A stretch of 64,000 nt of DNA from Ulota crispa (Eukaryota; Streptophyta; Bryopsida; Orthotrichales; Orthotrichaceae): positions 24,754,727 to 24,818,726 of the forward strand of contig OY987245.1 in the NCBI GenBank assembly GCA_963920765.1, written 5' to 3'. A program made the translations under genes and the position numbers. The notes under the pieces are model-generated. The model did no database searches. It had not been told where the DNA came from and worked only from the letters and a program-made list of their open reading frames with translations. This document shows positions 24,400 through 37,270 of the stretch, piece by piece (the first letter of the stretch is position 1; each line of letters starts with the position of its first letter).

Positions 24400-27300
24400 A
24401 TGGATGCTACCATGGTTCTGGGATCGTCGGTCTCTCCAGTGGCGGGGCTCTGCACTTCCCGTGATCTCTCTTCTTCAGCCTCTTTCTCCTCTGCAACGTT
24501 TCTTCTTCCGAGGGTCTCAGCTCCATGCAGAAGATTTGCGTCCGTGACTCGATGCACCGTGCAGGTTCCAGCTCAAACCACGAGTGCCAGTTCTTCGAAG
24601 CTTCAGGCTAAGGTGAGGATTCGTTTCGTTGCAATGTAGGTTTTCATTGTTGGCTTGTTACTGGTAAGGCGTGGAAGCTTTTTTGGAACATGCAATTAGT
24701 GAGAGTGATGGTTGATCAATTTCGTTTTGGAGCAGCTTTGCCGTGCCATTTGGTTCCCAGGCTGTATAATCATTAATCATTTAAGGCAACCATACCTGAA
24801 CGCAATACTTAAGGCACTGAGCATACTTACTATTTTTGTATGTTCTAGTAAGCAAACCAAAGAGAATTTCAATTTGCTAACGAATGCGTTAATTTGTAAA
24901 GTGTATGCAAACGTTCTAAGGATTCAAGATATTACTGGTAGATGACCTAACATGAGTTCTTGTGTTAATTGTGTACATTCTGTACATTCTCAAGAAGTGC
25001 GTACCATGCAATATTTGAAAGTAGCTTTATTTAGGTGTGTACCTCAATGAGTTACCTCTGCCTTGATCGCTTTACAAAATCTACACACCTAGAGTTTAAA
25101 AAATGGCATTTACCTGCGAGCCAGGCCCTCACCTTCACATTTTTCTGTGGATGATATCTTGATTTTGTTCTTGCTCAATGCTTTGAAGAATTTGGACCTA
25201 CGCCAGAGATTAGTCTAATGTCAGTGGATGCTTGTCTCGTGATTGCAACGATTTATGGAGATACTGTTCCTTTCTTTTGTGTATCTGTGAATTAAAAGCA
25301 GGGACGTGTTTTCTTTCTAGCAGGACATAATCGAGGCAGAGTCTCAGCTGTTTGTGCAAACATATGCCCGGTCACCTGTGGTGTTTGTAAGTGGAGAGGG
25401 ATGCAAGTTATATGACACCGAGAACAAGGAGTATTTGGATTTGACAGCAGGAATCGCTGTGAATGCTCTGGGATATGGAGACCCGACTTGGGTTAAAGCA
25501 GTGACTGAGCAGGCAGGGAAGCTCGCTCACGTGAGCAACCTTTTTCATACATTACCACAGGTAAAGACCAAAAGCCACTGTCCTGTACGCTAAGAGTAAA
25601 GGATACTATTTGCTTCCCTTTAAGCATGTAAAATCTGTTGAAAATTGAATTTTCATTTCCACGTAGGAATTCGTTATTGCAATGTCAATGTGGGAAGTTG
25701 TAGACTACTATGGAAAGGACAGTAGATAAACTAGTTCCCATTCAAAGATTAGTGGTCATGAACATTTATTGTGATCATGCTCATAGCGCTTGCTTATAAG
25801 TCCAACCAAGTGCATGAAGTGATGAAAGATGAGTTGTTGTTGATTACAGGGTTCAGTTTAAAATCCAGGTCGCTAACCATTTTACATCTTGTGTCCTATT
25901 ATTTTTGTAGGTCATCAACGAGTATGACGTTGTTGGATCAGTAAGAAAAAATAAGTGTGTAGGACATGAGCTTCTGGACCCGTTACAGTGCTGATTGTTA
26001 GTAGCTTATGCGCAGGTGGACCTAGCCAAACGTCTTGTGAAATCATCGTTTGCGGACCGGATTTTCATGACCAACTCAGGCGCCGAAGCCAATGAAGCAG
26101 CAGTTAAATTTGCACGGAAGTATCATCATGCATTGGCAAAAAGGAATGGTGGAAACGCACAAGGAGCCACTGAGCTTGTAGCTTTCACCAATGGATTTCA
26201 TGGGCGGACGCTTGGAGCACTTTCACTGACAAGCAAAGTGCAGTATAGGACTCCTTTTGAACCTTTGGTACCTGGTACACCTCGTTAGCTCTCTTATATG
26301 TCGGATCTGTGTAGGTTTGATTTGGCGTTAAAATCCAATCTGTCGAATACTCTTCTCATACATGAGTCACAAAAGGGTGTGCTGATTGTGCCAATTTCAT
26401 TTGTTAGCTGAACCGCCTTGTAATTTCTGAGTTCCGTAAAGCAGTAGTACATGTGGTTGATATTTGCCAGGGGAAAGTGTGAATAAGAGAAAAGCTGGAA
26501 TCTAGCAACGGTTTTCTTTTGACATGATTCATGCACAAATCCCTGTCAAGCTCTTCCACATCATGATACTAGATCATTGTTTTGGAGCAGTTGCAGTTTT
26601 TGTTGTTAACTTTTAGCTGCTCTTCCTCGTTGCGTTGTGTACATGTTGACCATAAATCAGAGTAATCTTGAGCCTCTCACGTAGATGAATGGAGGATATT
26701 TTGATTTCGTGTCGGAGCAGCGGATTGACATTAGAGTTTACGCGTGTCAGGTGCAATGCGGGCTTGGTCGTACTGGTCGCTTGTGGGCTCACGAAGCCTA
26801 TGATGTTAAACCTGACATTATGACATTAGCGAAGCCTTTGGCTGGTGGACTACCCATTGGAGCTGTTCTTGTAACGGACAGAGTAGCTTCGAGCATTGCA
26901 GCTGGAGGTCACGGGAGCACGTTTGCCGGAGGACCTCTTGTGTGCCATGCTGCGTTGGCTGTATTGGACCGCATCCAGGTATTACATCCAATGTCTTTGA
27001 TTTCATGTTAAAGTATGTACTTCGTGTATTAGGAAGGAGTTGAACTGATTTAAGCTTTTAAAAAGGTTGCATTAGGATGGTAGGGACCCCAGTCGAGAAA
27101 TGCATACCTTTGAGCGATTCTATTAATTATGACTGGCTAGTTACACCATTCATACTATTTATGTCATCCATGATTTCATGTGCCACCAATAGTAGATGCG
27201 ATGTAGTAAATGTACTATTTTTTGGTAAATCTTATGCTTGGTTTAACATTGGGACCACCATCAAATGAGAGGAAAAGGAGAATATTTGAGTGAATGCTCA

Positions 27301-27804
27301 GTCAATGAACAAGCGGCTCAAGTGCTTGGGAGTTTCTTTTTTTGCTAATGTTGTTTCAGTCATATCAATCTAGGGATATACTACTTATCGGTGTTTAAAT
27401 TACCACTAAACCTGGGAACTATTGTATTATACACTAAGTTCAATAAACGGCGTAGCCTGAACTGAAGGCCTTCATGTGCTAAGGGTTTGGTTGTCATACA
27501 TTTTCAGGCGCCAGGCTTTTTGGAGAGTGTTGCACAGAAGGGCGCCTACCTCAGGTCGCAACTCGAAGAGAAGCTGGGCAAGAATCCTCATGTGAAGGAA
27601 GTGCGAGGTGAAGGTCTTCTTGTTGGCATTCAACTCGATGTCCCTGCGTCACCACTAGTGGCTGCTGCTCTTGATGCAGGACTCCTCATTCTCACCGCCG
27701 GTAAAGGTGATGTTGTTCGCCTTGCACCTCCCCTCATCATCTCCATTGAAGAAATCGACCAAGCTGTGGGAATTATACGGAGTTGTATATCCTCGCTACA
27801 ATAG
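24400..27804 (+). CDS. argD: Acetylornithine aminotransferase, plastid-targeted, central segment missing
   Basis: PLP enzyme of arginine synthesis that makes N-acetylornithine from N-acetylglutamate semialdehyde in the plastid. Exons: 24400-24612, 25324-25560, 26016-26267 (or -26274), 26751-26978 and 27508-27804, stop TAG. Exon 1 is a Ser/Ala/Arg-rich transit-peptide-like stretch from a good start context (CAGCCATGGAT). The body matches the family: [79 protein letters not shown], the PLP lysine in [28 protein letters not shown] and [18 protein letters not shown]. The ~60 residues normally between PFEP and VQCGLG, with VEP-x-QGEGG and the PLP-binding Asp of VFDE, are not encoded anywhere in 26268-26750 or in the other introns. 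The flanking exons can be joined in frame, giving ~408 residues against ~457 in Arabidopsis. The gene is either defective or the assembly has lost an exon. Confidence 0.9.
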
Positions 27805-29255
27805 TAGTTTGTGAAGCTTAAGCCTTTACAGTATGCATGGACGGCTAGTTTTTGGTGAAAGGTTGGTGGCACGTCACATAGTGAGTCAGTTATAATATTC
27901 AATCATATAGATAGCCAGTCGGGGGTTGCAACAGAAAGAGCACCCCATTCCCAAAGTATATCTTCGGAGATTTTCAAGGGACCAACAAGGTGATCCCAGT
28001 CTAGTTTCATTACATTTTTGTGGAGTTACACCTGTACCTTAACATGGATAAGTACCTTGAAGAGCGGAAGTGAAACTATATCTAACACCTTATCAAAATA
28101 GTTTGCAATATGGTTTTGCTCGTTTGGCTTTGTATCGTGTCTATGTGAACCGCATCGTCAAAATCAGAGAATCCGTAAGCAGTGTTTCATGGTTTCGTAA
28201 CATAATGTAACTCTGAATAACTCATAGTTCCTTGTTTTTATGTTTATCTCTCAACTCTTTTGTGAACATTCTGCTTACAGAAATTATAGAAGCAATAAGA
28301 TAAAGTAGATTATCAAATGAGTTTTTTGATGCAAGTATTTGGATCTTCGCCGTCCATCCTTTGGCAACCTGGACCTATAAATCTATCACATTTGTTGCAA
28401 AGTTTCATTTTACTTGTCGATCATGCAGACGGAAGTGGAAAGCTAACCATGTTTGACATGTTTTGCTTAGATAGAAGGGCTTGTATTTTTAAATACAAAA
28501 AAGCTACTCTCAAAGATTTTTGCCATATGGATTTTAAGATTATAGGTTTTGAAGTGACAATTTTTTTGCATTCAAATTCAAGGTAGCTCTAATTTGGGGA
28601 GATTTTTGCACCAATTAGTATTATTATTTTTGCTTGAACTCCTTTGTTTTGATTTTTTTTTTTTAAAGAGCTAGCCATGTGTCTAATAGTTTTCATCACA
28701 TTTTGAATTGGGGAATACGTACCAAAATAATAGAATGAAGAATAAGTTTCTGAAATGTCTTATACAAAGCTTTTCTTTCAACAATTTTTGGTTTTCAAAT
28801 ACAACAATCTTTTCAAAATGTGAACAATGGAGATTTTGATTTTAGCTAGCTTTAGAGGAAGAGGGAAAAAGGGGAAATTTATCAAAAATTACAGCTTTAA
28901 GGTGAAGTAAAGGGCAATAACCAAAAGCAATTGCCTTCATGAAATGAGGTTGGGTCAAGGTGTGATAAAGAAATAACTTTGCCTCTCAATCTTTGAGCAA
29001 GATCCTAAAATATCAATTGCAATGTAAACAATTGTGCCCATCTTGCTCTTCAAGCAAGCAAAATTACATACCCCATCATATTGTTTTTTTTCAAAAATCA
29101 AAATAGTTTGAAATTTTTTGCATTGGAAAGATACTCCTTGAACACACATCCTCTTAAATTTTTGTGAAAATATGTATTCATTATTCTATAAATACTAGCC
29201 TACCTAGAATTGCTATGTTGCCACAAAAAATAAATGTTGTTTGGTTCTATAGGGA
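27805..29255. other. 3' flank of the aminotransferase gene and AT-rich spacer
   Basis: The first ~400 bases should include the 3' UTR. The remainder is AT-rich without a recognisable gene. The last ~100 bases before 29259 resemble the 3' end of the TTAA element ending at 43346 (shared phrases ACTCCTTG.ACA and AATTGCTATGTTGCCA), so a partial copy probably ends here. I could not find its left end. Confidence 0.5.
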
Positions 29256-29486
29256 TTAACCCCTAAACGTTAGAACAGTCCTTTGTGACCAATACAATAC
29301 GGCGTATTTTCTTGTATTGAGAATGGATCCTTACCTCTACTACATTTGAGGTCAACAAAAAAGTTGGAATTTAAATAAATGCGATTCTAGTGAGCTATTT
29401 GAGATCCCAAGTTAAAATTTCTTGTAGGTAGCAAATGCCAAATATACAACACCATATATACAGCCCTTCTAATGTTTAGGGGTTAA
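29256..29486. mobile_element. TTAA-bounded element, 231 bp
   Basis: TTAA at 29256-29259 and 29483-29486, with ends CCCCTAAACGTTAGA and the inverse TAATGTTTAGGGG. It is internally related to the longer copy at 15491-16271. It shares its left TTAA with the end of another partial family member, so two elements abut at one target site. Confidence 0.7.
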
Positions 29487-32039
29487 GTGGCCAACCATTT
29501 GCATGTGTGCTACTACATCCAAATTCAACTTTATAAATATATGAGCTTAGTTCCTATCATGAAACTAGTCCTACCCAATATTTAGTTGGATCTCTTTGGC
29601 AGTAGAAAAAAACCCCAGAACGCCCTCTTTTTTTAAATGAAGTTTTAGAACATTATGAATATGATTAAACTATGGATTTCAGAGTTCTCTTTAGAGATAT
29701 CTTCAAACCGGATATCAGACTCTCATGTCCCAAGGGTGTGCATGTCCCAGGGCTGTACATGTAAGACAAAGACATGGAGCATGGTTGTTATGACCCCTTC
29801 AATAAGGATAGGACTTGCATGTACGGGACAGCACTGGGACAAGCTAGTGGGCAATTGGACATTACCCAAGATATCCAGAGTTCAAGACTAAACTTAAGTT
29901 AAGTTATTTTGTGTGCCAGCAATTGCCTTCAGGTGACCAAACTTTGTACATACCTAGCCAACCACTGGCTTCTTGACTTTACCTGCTGCTCTATAATTTT
30001 GCCACGTGTACTCTCACCCCATCTTTATTCTTCTGTTTTTTTGTACCATTACAATAGCACTGGAGTCTAGTCTTGGAACGGGGAGTTGGAGACTCTTGTG
30101 AGCAACTGAACATAGGCGGTTCACAAAATATCCAAAGTCCTTATTCTACAAGTCCCTATACACTTGCATTGTAAAAGGAATAAAATTGAATGCTAATGAA
30201 ATTCAAAGCAAAATTTAATACTTTGACGCAAAACCTAGTGTTAAGATTTGGTTTCAAAGTCCGCTTTCTATTTTGTGACACCCAACTCTTGGAGCCGAGT
30301 TTCATTTTCTTATCCCCGCGAATTTCAAAATCAAAAAGTGCAGTCACTTTGACATTTTTTCCAATGAATTGGGACTTGAGACACACTGCGGAGATCCAAG
30401 TCCCAATTATCCTTCCTCTCAACCCATCAGCTTTTGAGAACTTGGGACCAATAAATTGTGAGCATCTCCAAGTCATAACTGAGTGACAAACATGGTGGAG
30501 ATGAGGCTGCTCTCAGGTGGTATACATACTGTAAGTTAAGTCTTACATCGACTCAAGATTGAAACAATGGCCATTTCTAGTACGCAAAGAATTTTGTTCA
30601 ATATGGGAGGCATTGTAGAAAAAAGTAGTATGATTTTGCAATCCAATGAATGTGATCAAAGTTGGAATTTTTCTCAATAGGGGAGAGCGGTTAAATGAAT
30701 TGCTTTTGTGGGAGCACTTAGAAGCACTTGGTTTCAACCCTTTCAGCAATCCCCCAAGTTTTAGATAACTGCATGCACAATTTGTTACAAAGAAGTGATT
30801 AATACAATTAATTTGATAGAAGCAAAACCATATCACAAAAAATAAATGTTGAATAGAAATTTTGTATTTATATTACAAGAATAAAAAAATTAGAAGATTT
30901 TATATCATTTCTTTTTTATGGAAAGTATATGTTGAATAACAAGGTAAACATATCAAAATAAATAAAAATAGTTGGTTCTTTATTATAAGAAACATAAGAG
31001 AGAAATAAATTTTAACTATTTTACACAATAGCGTGACTTATATTCAGATGGAAATTGTATTTTAAAATGATCCCAATTTAAGATGTACTCTACCATTAGC
31101 ATGTACCAATTTTAGTCATATTCAAAACTAATAATGTTTAAGTAGAATATCCAATACAAATTTTACCTAAAATCACCACAAGTTAAATGTTGTATCGTCT
31201 TACGATAGTCTTACATCTCCATGTAATTTCTGACAAAAGGCACCATGCAAGTTTTGTTTGAAAAAAACATCATTTTATTCCTTTTTCCTCTTCGAACATG
31301 TGAAGTACATACAACCAAAAATCCTCAATATAACAAAACCTTGTGTTACAAATTTATTCAACTTTTTGACGTTGACTTCTTAAAATTTCAGTAAATTTTT
31401 TCTTGCTAATTCTGCAAATATCACATAAAATTTGCAATGTTTTATTTTCGTTAAGAAGATTTGATTTACGCGTGACTTGACAAATAGACATCGCATAAAC
31501 AAATTTGCCCAAATTTTGGCTAACCCATTATCTTCAAAATTTTAGTTGATGTATATTTGGATTTATAATTTGGCATAATTAATTGCCATAAATTGCATTT
31601 ACATTTGGATTTATAGAGTAGTTTCAGGATAATCTTATTATGATGCACAAAATGATAGGATTTCAAAGGGAGATTTTGAAAAATAGTTTTATTTCTTGCT
31701 ATATTCTGAAAAACATACTTGTAATTTTTGAATTTGTGAGAATATCCTTATACCATGGTGTAACAGTAGTATGGCTAGCAAAATGCTTCCAACCACCTCC
31801 GTTACCACTTATACAATATATGAAAGAACATCAAAATATCTCCCCTAAACTCACGATTAGTCAAACAACTTACCATTAAATAGTAAAGTTAAAAGCTTAA
31901 TATATTTGCGTATTTGCATATTCATTTTCACAACTGAAAAGTTTGCTTTCAATAATCAAAATATTTATGCAAAATTGGAAGTGGAAGCATTACTTTGAAA
32001 CTATGTGAAACTCAATGTATAATTGCAATGTAAGTGCTT
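29487..32039. other. AT-rich intergenic DNA
   Basis: No gene can be supported. Overlapping open frames on both strands at 30156-30486 look like chance. A small perfect inverted repeat, AATTGGGACTTG with its inverse, lies at about 30366-30407. Two short similar phrases at 29860-29885 and 30105-30140 ('CAAGATATCCAGAGT' and 'CAAAATATCCAAAGT') hint at a decayed repeat. Confidence 0.5.
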
Positions 32040-32049
32040 TATAAAACTC

Positions 32050-32304
32050 GGAGGACACTATTTCATGAGCGTAAAATGGTGAGTTTATGAGCGGTGAGCC
32101 AAGATTTGGTGACCAAGAATCAATTTTGATTTTAAAATCAATGAATTTTTTGTTTAAAGTAACTTTTTCAAAAGATAAAGGTTTAATAAGCACAATTATA
32201 GGGCCCTATGTACATGGTTATAGGTGAAATTGAGTATTTTGACAAAAAAATCTAGGCTCACCGCTCATGGCCCATAGATCTCCGCTCATGAAATAGCATT
32301 CCCC
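32050..32304. mobile_element. Mutator-like MITE with 10-bp target duplication
   Basis: A 255-bp non-coding element flanked by exact TATAAAACTC at 32040-32049 and 32305-32314. The ends share CTATTTCATGAGCG as an inverted repeat, with further paired inner segments GAGCGGTGAGCC and GGCTCACCGCTC. Target duplications of 9-11 bp are typical of Mutator-like elements, so the superfamily is inferred from that length. Confidence 0.75.
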
Positions 32305-32314
32305 TATAAAACTC

Positions 32315-33446
32315 CTACAAAAAGATTTAGCAATTCTAAAAATTAAAAGGATGTTTTTAGAATAGGACAAAGTATAGACGTATTTTCCCTAAACCAAATT
32401 ATACTATCCCTAGTTATCTTCAAAATCTAGCACAGATGGGCATTTGCATGGTCGGTTGGACCAAATAAGACGAATAAGACCTCATAAAAAGTCCAAAATT
32501 TTGAGATTTCTATGAGTATGGATCACAAATGTTTGTTTTCCTTTATACAAATATGTGCATTATACAAAAAAAAGACCAAGCCCATGTAGCCATTTGAAAG
32601 GCTTTTGCAAAAGAAAAAACCAAAAACTAAATAAATATTAAATCATTAAGATATTGTTGCATAATCATTTTGCCTTAATTTGGGCACTAAAATCTCCATG
32701 GCTACTATTGTACACCACTTGTCTAAATTTATAGCACATTTTTGAAATACTTAAAAGATGCTAAATCACATATGTAGTCCCTATGTATGCATTAAAGCTA
32801 AATTGATACATTATGTCTATCATTTTCATAGGATGTTATGAATGGGAGAGTCTAAATATATGCATTGAAAAGTCCCTTATTTCTTATATTTTCAATTTTA
32901 ACAAACATTGATTAGATATTTTGTTTTATGAACAATTATAGAACATATTCACTAATTTAAGATGCTTCCAAGCTCTTTCTTCTATAAGAAATCAGCCTTA
33001 CAATCAAAACATGTTACTGAAAATTAAATGGGACATGCATTTTGGTCCAACCGACCATGCATCCACCCATATAAATGACTTCAAAAATATACTGATACCT
33101 ATTAGTTGTGAGTCAAACTAGAAGTGGAAGCTCTCCCTTTTGGTCAACCACAATCAAGGAATTTCATCTACAGTTAATATTTTTTTGCATCTATACTAAA
33201 CTAAATAGTGCAATTAGGTTGCCCCACACTATTTTCTCAATATTTTAGACTATCTATATCCTTATTGATACTACAATGATTATCTTTAATACTTACTATA
33301 ATAAATAAAAATTTAACATAAATGAGGGCTTGGCGATAACAACAATGCTGCAAAAAAAAAACAAACAAACAAACCTCATTTACGCTGTAAATTGTGTGAA
33401 ATCCTAAAATCCAAAGAGTTGCATGCACCTCCAAATGGACAAGCAA
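32315..33446. other. AT-rich spacer
   Basis: AT-rich sequence between two MITEs. I see no gene, no paired ends and no regulatory motif that I would defend. Confidence 0.5.
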
Positions 33447-33449
33447 TAA

Positions 33450-33791
33450 GGGCGGCTTCACGCTATGGCCAAAGGTTGAGAAGTCATTAGTCTGCACCAA
33501 TCAAATTGCACAAAACCGAGAGTCCGGCCGCTCAAGCCTTCACACTAGAGGCCAAACTCCAAAGGCCATCATCCACCATTTGCTTACATGGCAGCACTTT
33601 ATCATTCAAGATTTACGGCCTTTGGGCAAGAGTTTGGGTATAGCATTTTGCTAGATCCAAATTCTGAGCGAGAGGCCATCAATTTCAACATTTATTGTCT
33701 ATTTTTAGCAAATTTGCTTAGCCTCTCAGCAAAGTTTGGCCACTCAATTTGCCAGAATCTCGACTTGGCTGGTCATAGTGTGAAGCCGCCC
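33450..33791. mobile_element. Tourist-like MITE with TAA target duplication
   Basis: 342 bp with terminal inverted repeats GGGCGGCTTCACGCTATGGCC and the inverse of GGGCGGCTTCACACTATGACC (19 of 21 match), flanked by TAA at 33447-33449 and 33792-33794. TAA/TTA duplication with GGG-start ends is typical of PIF/Harbinger-derived Tourist elements. No transposase is encoded. Confidence 0.8.
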
Positions 33792-33794
33792 TAA

Positions 33795-34629
33795 GTTCAA
33801 GCAATAAGTCTTGATGTAACTTTCTAAGATAAGAGCAACCTAATTGTTAAGGCAACCTAATTGCTCTATTTAGCGTACAGCACATCTGCTTTTGAAGATT
33901 TGTCCAGAATTTGTTCACAAGTCCTTTTAAGATTCTTCACTTGAATGTGCAAGAAAGGGGCCAAATCTTGGATGGTACTTCTCAATCTCAACGATACTGA
34001 AACCTGCTTGTATAACAATCCCTAGTTCCCTACCACCCGTAGAAACTGAGGGCACTAGGGGTTAAGTAGGTTTGCAAGACCCTTCAGTCATCAAGGAGCC
34101 AGTTCCACATTTCCTTGCCGTCTTTGGTACATGAAACCAGGTCACATGTTGCACTCCCAGTCCTCATGTACCCCTCAGTATTCACATGTCTCCTTATGTT
34201 CCTTATGTTTTGAGCGTACTTGTGTCGTAACCAAGTTCCAAGCCATTTCCATGTGATTTTCCCTTTGTAACGTCTCTTAAGGACCGAAGGAAAATCTAAA
34301 CTGATATATTACCCATCATATAAATCATTCTCAAAAACAAAGGACTTAGTCAAATCGATGAAAATGTTGAAAGTCTCGTTTTTCTATTTAGCTAATAAAA
34401 ATGAACTTCAAAAGCATTAACACGTTTCGGATGCCAATTTGTTAAGAAACAATGTGTTAGTTGTCTATGTCCCTTTTTTAGATTGTTGGCCTTGATTTTG
34501 CCTGTCAATTAGAGAATTATGATTTGGAACAAAATGTATAAAATTTCCTTTTGACCAATATTAAGTCTACTAATCTTCAATCAAGAACTCCCTTGTTATG
34601 TGATGGAATTGTATGTAAATGCCATTGTT
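33795..34629. other. Intergenic spacer with a possible short TTAA-family remnant
   Basis: No gene recognised. A 50-bp segment near 34015-34065 has ends CAATCCCTAGTTCCC and GGGCACTAGGGGTTAA, which look like a minimal TTAA-family hairpin, but the pairing is short. Confidence 0.4.
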
Positions 34630-35560
34630 TTAACCCCTAAAGGACCATTGTCCCTTTGGGGGACAAATGGGATTTCAGGCAGGTACCTACAGTCTCAATT
34701 TTTGTCTCAATTTTTTGAAACTTTTTTTGAAAATAGAAAAACACATTGTCTTTTAGGGAATATAATTTTTATTCAAATTGATGCCAAGGAGCAAAATATA
34801 TGCTCAAATAAGCACAAATTTGGGTACTAGGGGCAACAAAAAAAATTCTTATAAAAACTTGAAAAAATAAATAAATTTTCTTTTCTCATAGATTATATCT
34901 TTATCTACTTTTGAAGCTTTGATTCATTCCATTTGGACTAGTTATGAGAAAGTTATGGACAATCTTGTTTTTCGGGCAACTTAAGCATCTTCTTGAAAAA
35001 ACAACTTATACACTTCATTTTTGAATGCAGATTTAACATTTTTTCAAAAAGAATTGTTGGAGAGGATGAAGTTTGCTTTTTAGAACAATCTCACAATTGA
35101 GATTATTGTGTTTCAATTCCATTGCAGGGTTATTAGCAATTTAAGTTTTTCTTCAATCTCATACCTTCTTCTACCTAATGTTTTTTTTAAAGAATGAAAG
35201 TTAAGTATTCTTTTTTGAAATTTTTACCCAAGATTCCCAACTCAACTTCCCACCATGCAAAAATAGAATTCCAAACTCTACGGTGCAAAAATTTTGAGTT
35301 AAAAATGTTCAAAGTTAAAAAATCTAATCAAGCAAGGTGCAAAAAAAGTTGTTTTTTATTATTTAAATGCAAATATCTTCCAATTTGTGCAATCAAAGTT
35401 CTTGAGTTTTGTATGACACATTCTTATAATAGTCTAGCATAAGATCCTACGGTCAAATTTGCAAAATGCCTGATTTTCAAACTTTTTTACTCTTTGCCAT
35501 AGAGGTGGCAATTTTGAGTGACTTTTGACAAAATAAAGGCCATGGTCCTTTAGGGATTAA
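34630..35560. mobile_element. TTAA-bounded element, 931 bp, full-length form
   Basis: Flanked by TTAA on each side. The left end is CCCCTAAAGGACCATTGTCC and the right end is GGCCATGGTCCTTTAGGGA. The length and both ends match the 962-bp copy at 42259-43220, including a shared GAGGTGGCAATTTTGAGTGA-like phrase near the right end. It encodes nothing, so this is a non-autonomous piggyBac-like family member. Confidence 0.75.
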
Positions 35561-36346
35561 ATGCTAATGCAAGAAAAAAAATGAACAAGTCTTCTTGAAT
35601 GTACAATACCCAGTAGAACATTTGAGGTTTGATATAAATATATATATAAAAAATTGACTACATTGTGATTGTTTGCTTGTATTATAGACCAGCTACATAG
35701 AAGACATGACTAATTAGCACTTAAAAGAATACAACACATCTTAAGACAAGATAGATCAAATCTTTAGAAAATTGTAATTGAATAAACTTAGTATAATTGG
35801 TGAGACCATAAATGGACTAGACTTCAAGAAATGAAAATTATGGAAGTTGGATTCACATCCTACAAGATACAAAGACTATGGAAAAAAAAATAGTATTTAA
35901 CAAGAGAGACCAAGCAATGAGTTGCGAGGACTTGTTTGAAATTACCATGTAGAAAGCCATAAATTGATAGGGAATTCAAACATTGGACACAAAAATCTAT
36001 TGCATAACTTTCTTGTAACACTAAGCAAGAAAATTGATGTTGATGAAATTATCACACCCTTTACCTACAAGTTTCAAAAACATCACAAGCATATTTTTGG
36101 CATTTTCGGATTACTAACCTATCGTTATATAATGCCAATAGTGCCTATCATTTGAATAATCAAGAAGTATATAGGATTAGAAGTCCAAATCGTACCAAAG
36201 CTCCATATGTAAAAACATCTAGATGGCAATCATCACTTCCAAACACTACTTCAAATACACCACCATGGTGGCACATTTTAATCCTTGAGCATGAGTTATA
36301 TGAGTTATAGCTCAATATTATAATACTGGTCATACTTTTGCCTTGA
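35561..36346. other. AT-rich spacer
   Basis: No gene or paired structure seen. There is a short (TA)n run near 35637-35650. Sequence similarity to other parts of the window was not noticed. Confidence 0.5.
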
Positions 36347-37270
36347 TGTTACAGACCTCCCACATTTTGTAGCATCAAATGAAAAAAGACTCAAATAAAA
36401 CACCAAGATATATTGAATAGATTATAAAATTCACAAAGAGCTCAAATACCCAACTATAAGGAGAGGTCAATTCCTCCCCAAAAATGCCTCCTCACCGTTA
36501 CAGCTCCATCTTATATCAAAGCTATCACAAAAGACCATCTATCTTTTGAATTGACAAGGATTTCTTTTTCTAGCTTCAATTTTCTATCCTTTATTCCATC
36601 TAGAAACACATATTAAAATAAAATCTTAATCGAAGAATTAGACTTCATGTTTTATCCAACCTTGATTTTCTAATTGAAGTTATTCAACTCCAAATTCCAA
36701 TACCTTGTTTTTATGTCTATCTCCAATTTAGTTCCAATACACTTATCTTCCAAGTGAAGTTGTTTAACTATAGTGCACAGATCCATTGTTTGGAGTTATC
36801 CATTTCCATGCACTCCAAAACACTTATCATCCAAGCAGAGTTGTCTAACTCCACTGCACAAATTCACCATCTAAAACTATCTATCTTTCTTTTAATAACA
36901 TTTGATTATTCACTAATTCGCATTTCATCATGAATTAGTTCAAATCCACATTTAAAAATTGAATTGAGTATCCTTCAATTATTAAAGAACATACTCAGAA
37001 TCTTTAATGCAAACTCTCCCTTATCCGAATGGTTCAATAATTCTCAAAAGAATATTAAACTGGTGTTCACAAATAAATCAAAAGCTCAGCACGAGGGATC
37101 CAGTCACTGAACATATCACATTCAAAAAATTCTTCACATCAACTAATCCCCCTTGTAAATGGGTGTGCAGCATTCATCACTCATGCAGATCTAACTCTCG
37201 AATGCCCAACAGTTGGTCAACTTTACATCCATGCAAAGTAGAACTTCATCCTCAAGTGTCACTTTGCCGA
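36347..37270 (+). repeat. LTR-like repeat fossil, second copy
   Basis: It begins TGTTACAGACCTCCCAC, as does the sequence at 12675, and shares later phrases with it such as TTCAACTCCAAATTCCAA. Within it an imperfect phrase recurs (CACTTATCTTCCAAG and CACTTATCATCCAAG). The right border is unclear and may be nearer 36860. It is probably an old LTR fragment; no internal coding region was recognised. Confidence 0.35.

Noticed and set aside
30366-30407. 12-base perfect inverted repeat around AATTGGGACTTG
   Set aside because: No neighbouring element borders or gene, and too short to assign a role.
30156-30486. Overlapping ~100-codon frames on both strands
   Set aside because: Mirror frames in the same DNA with no recognisable product; treated as chance.
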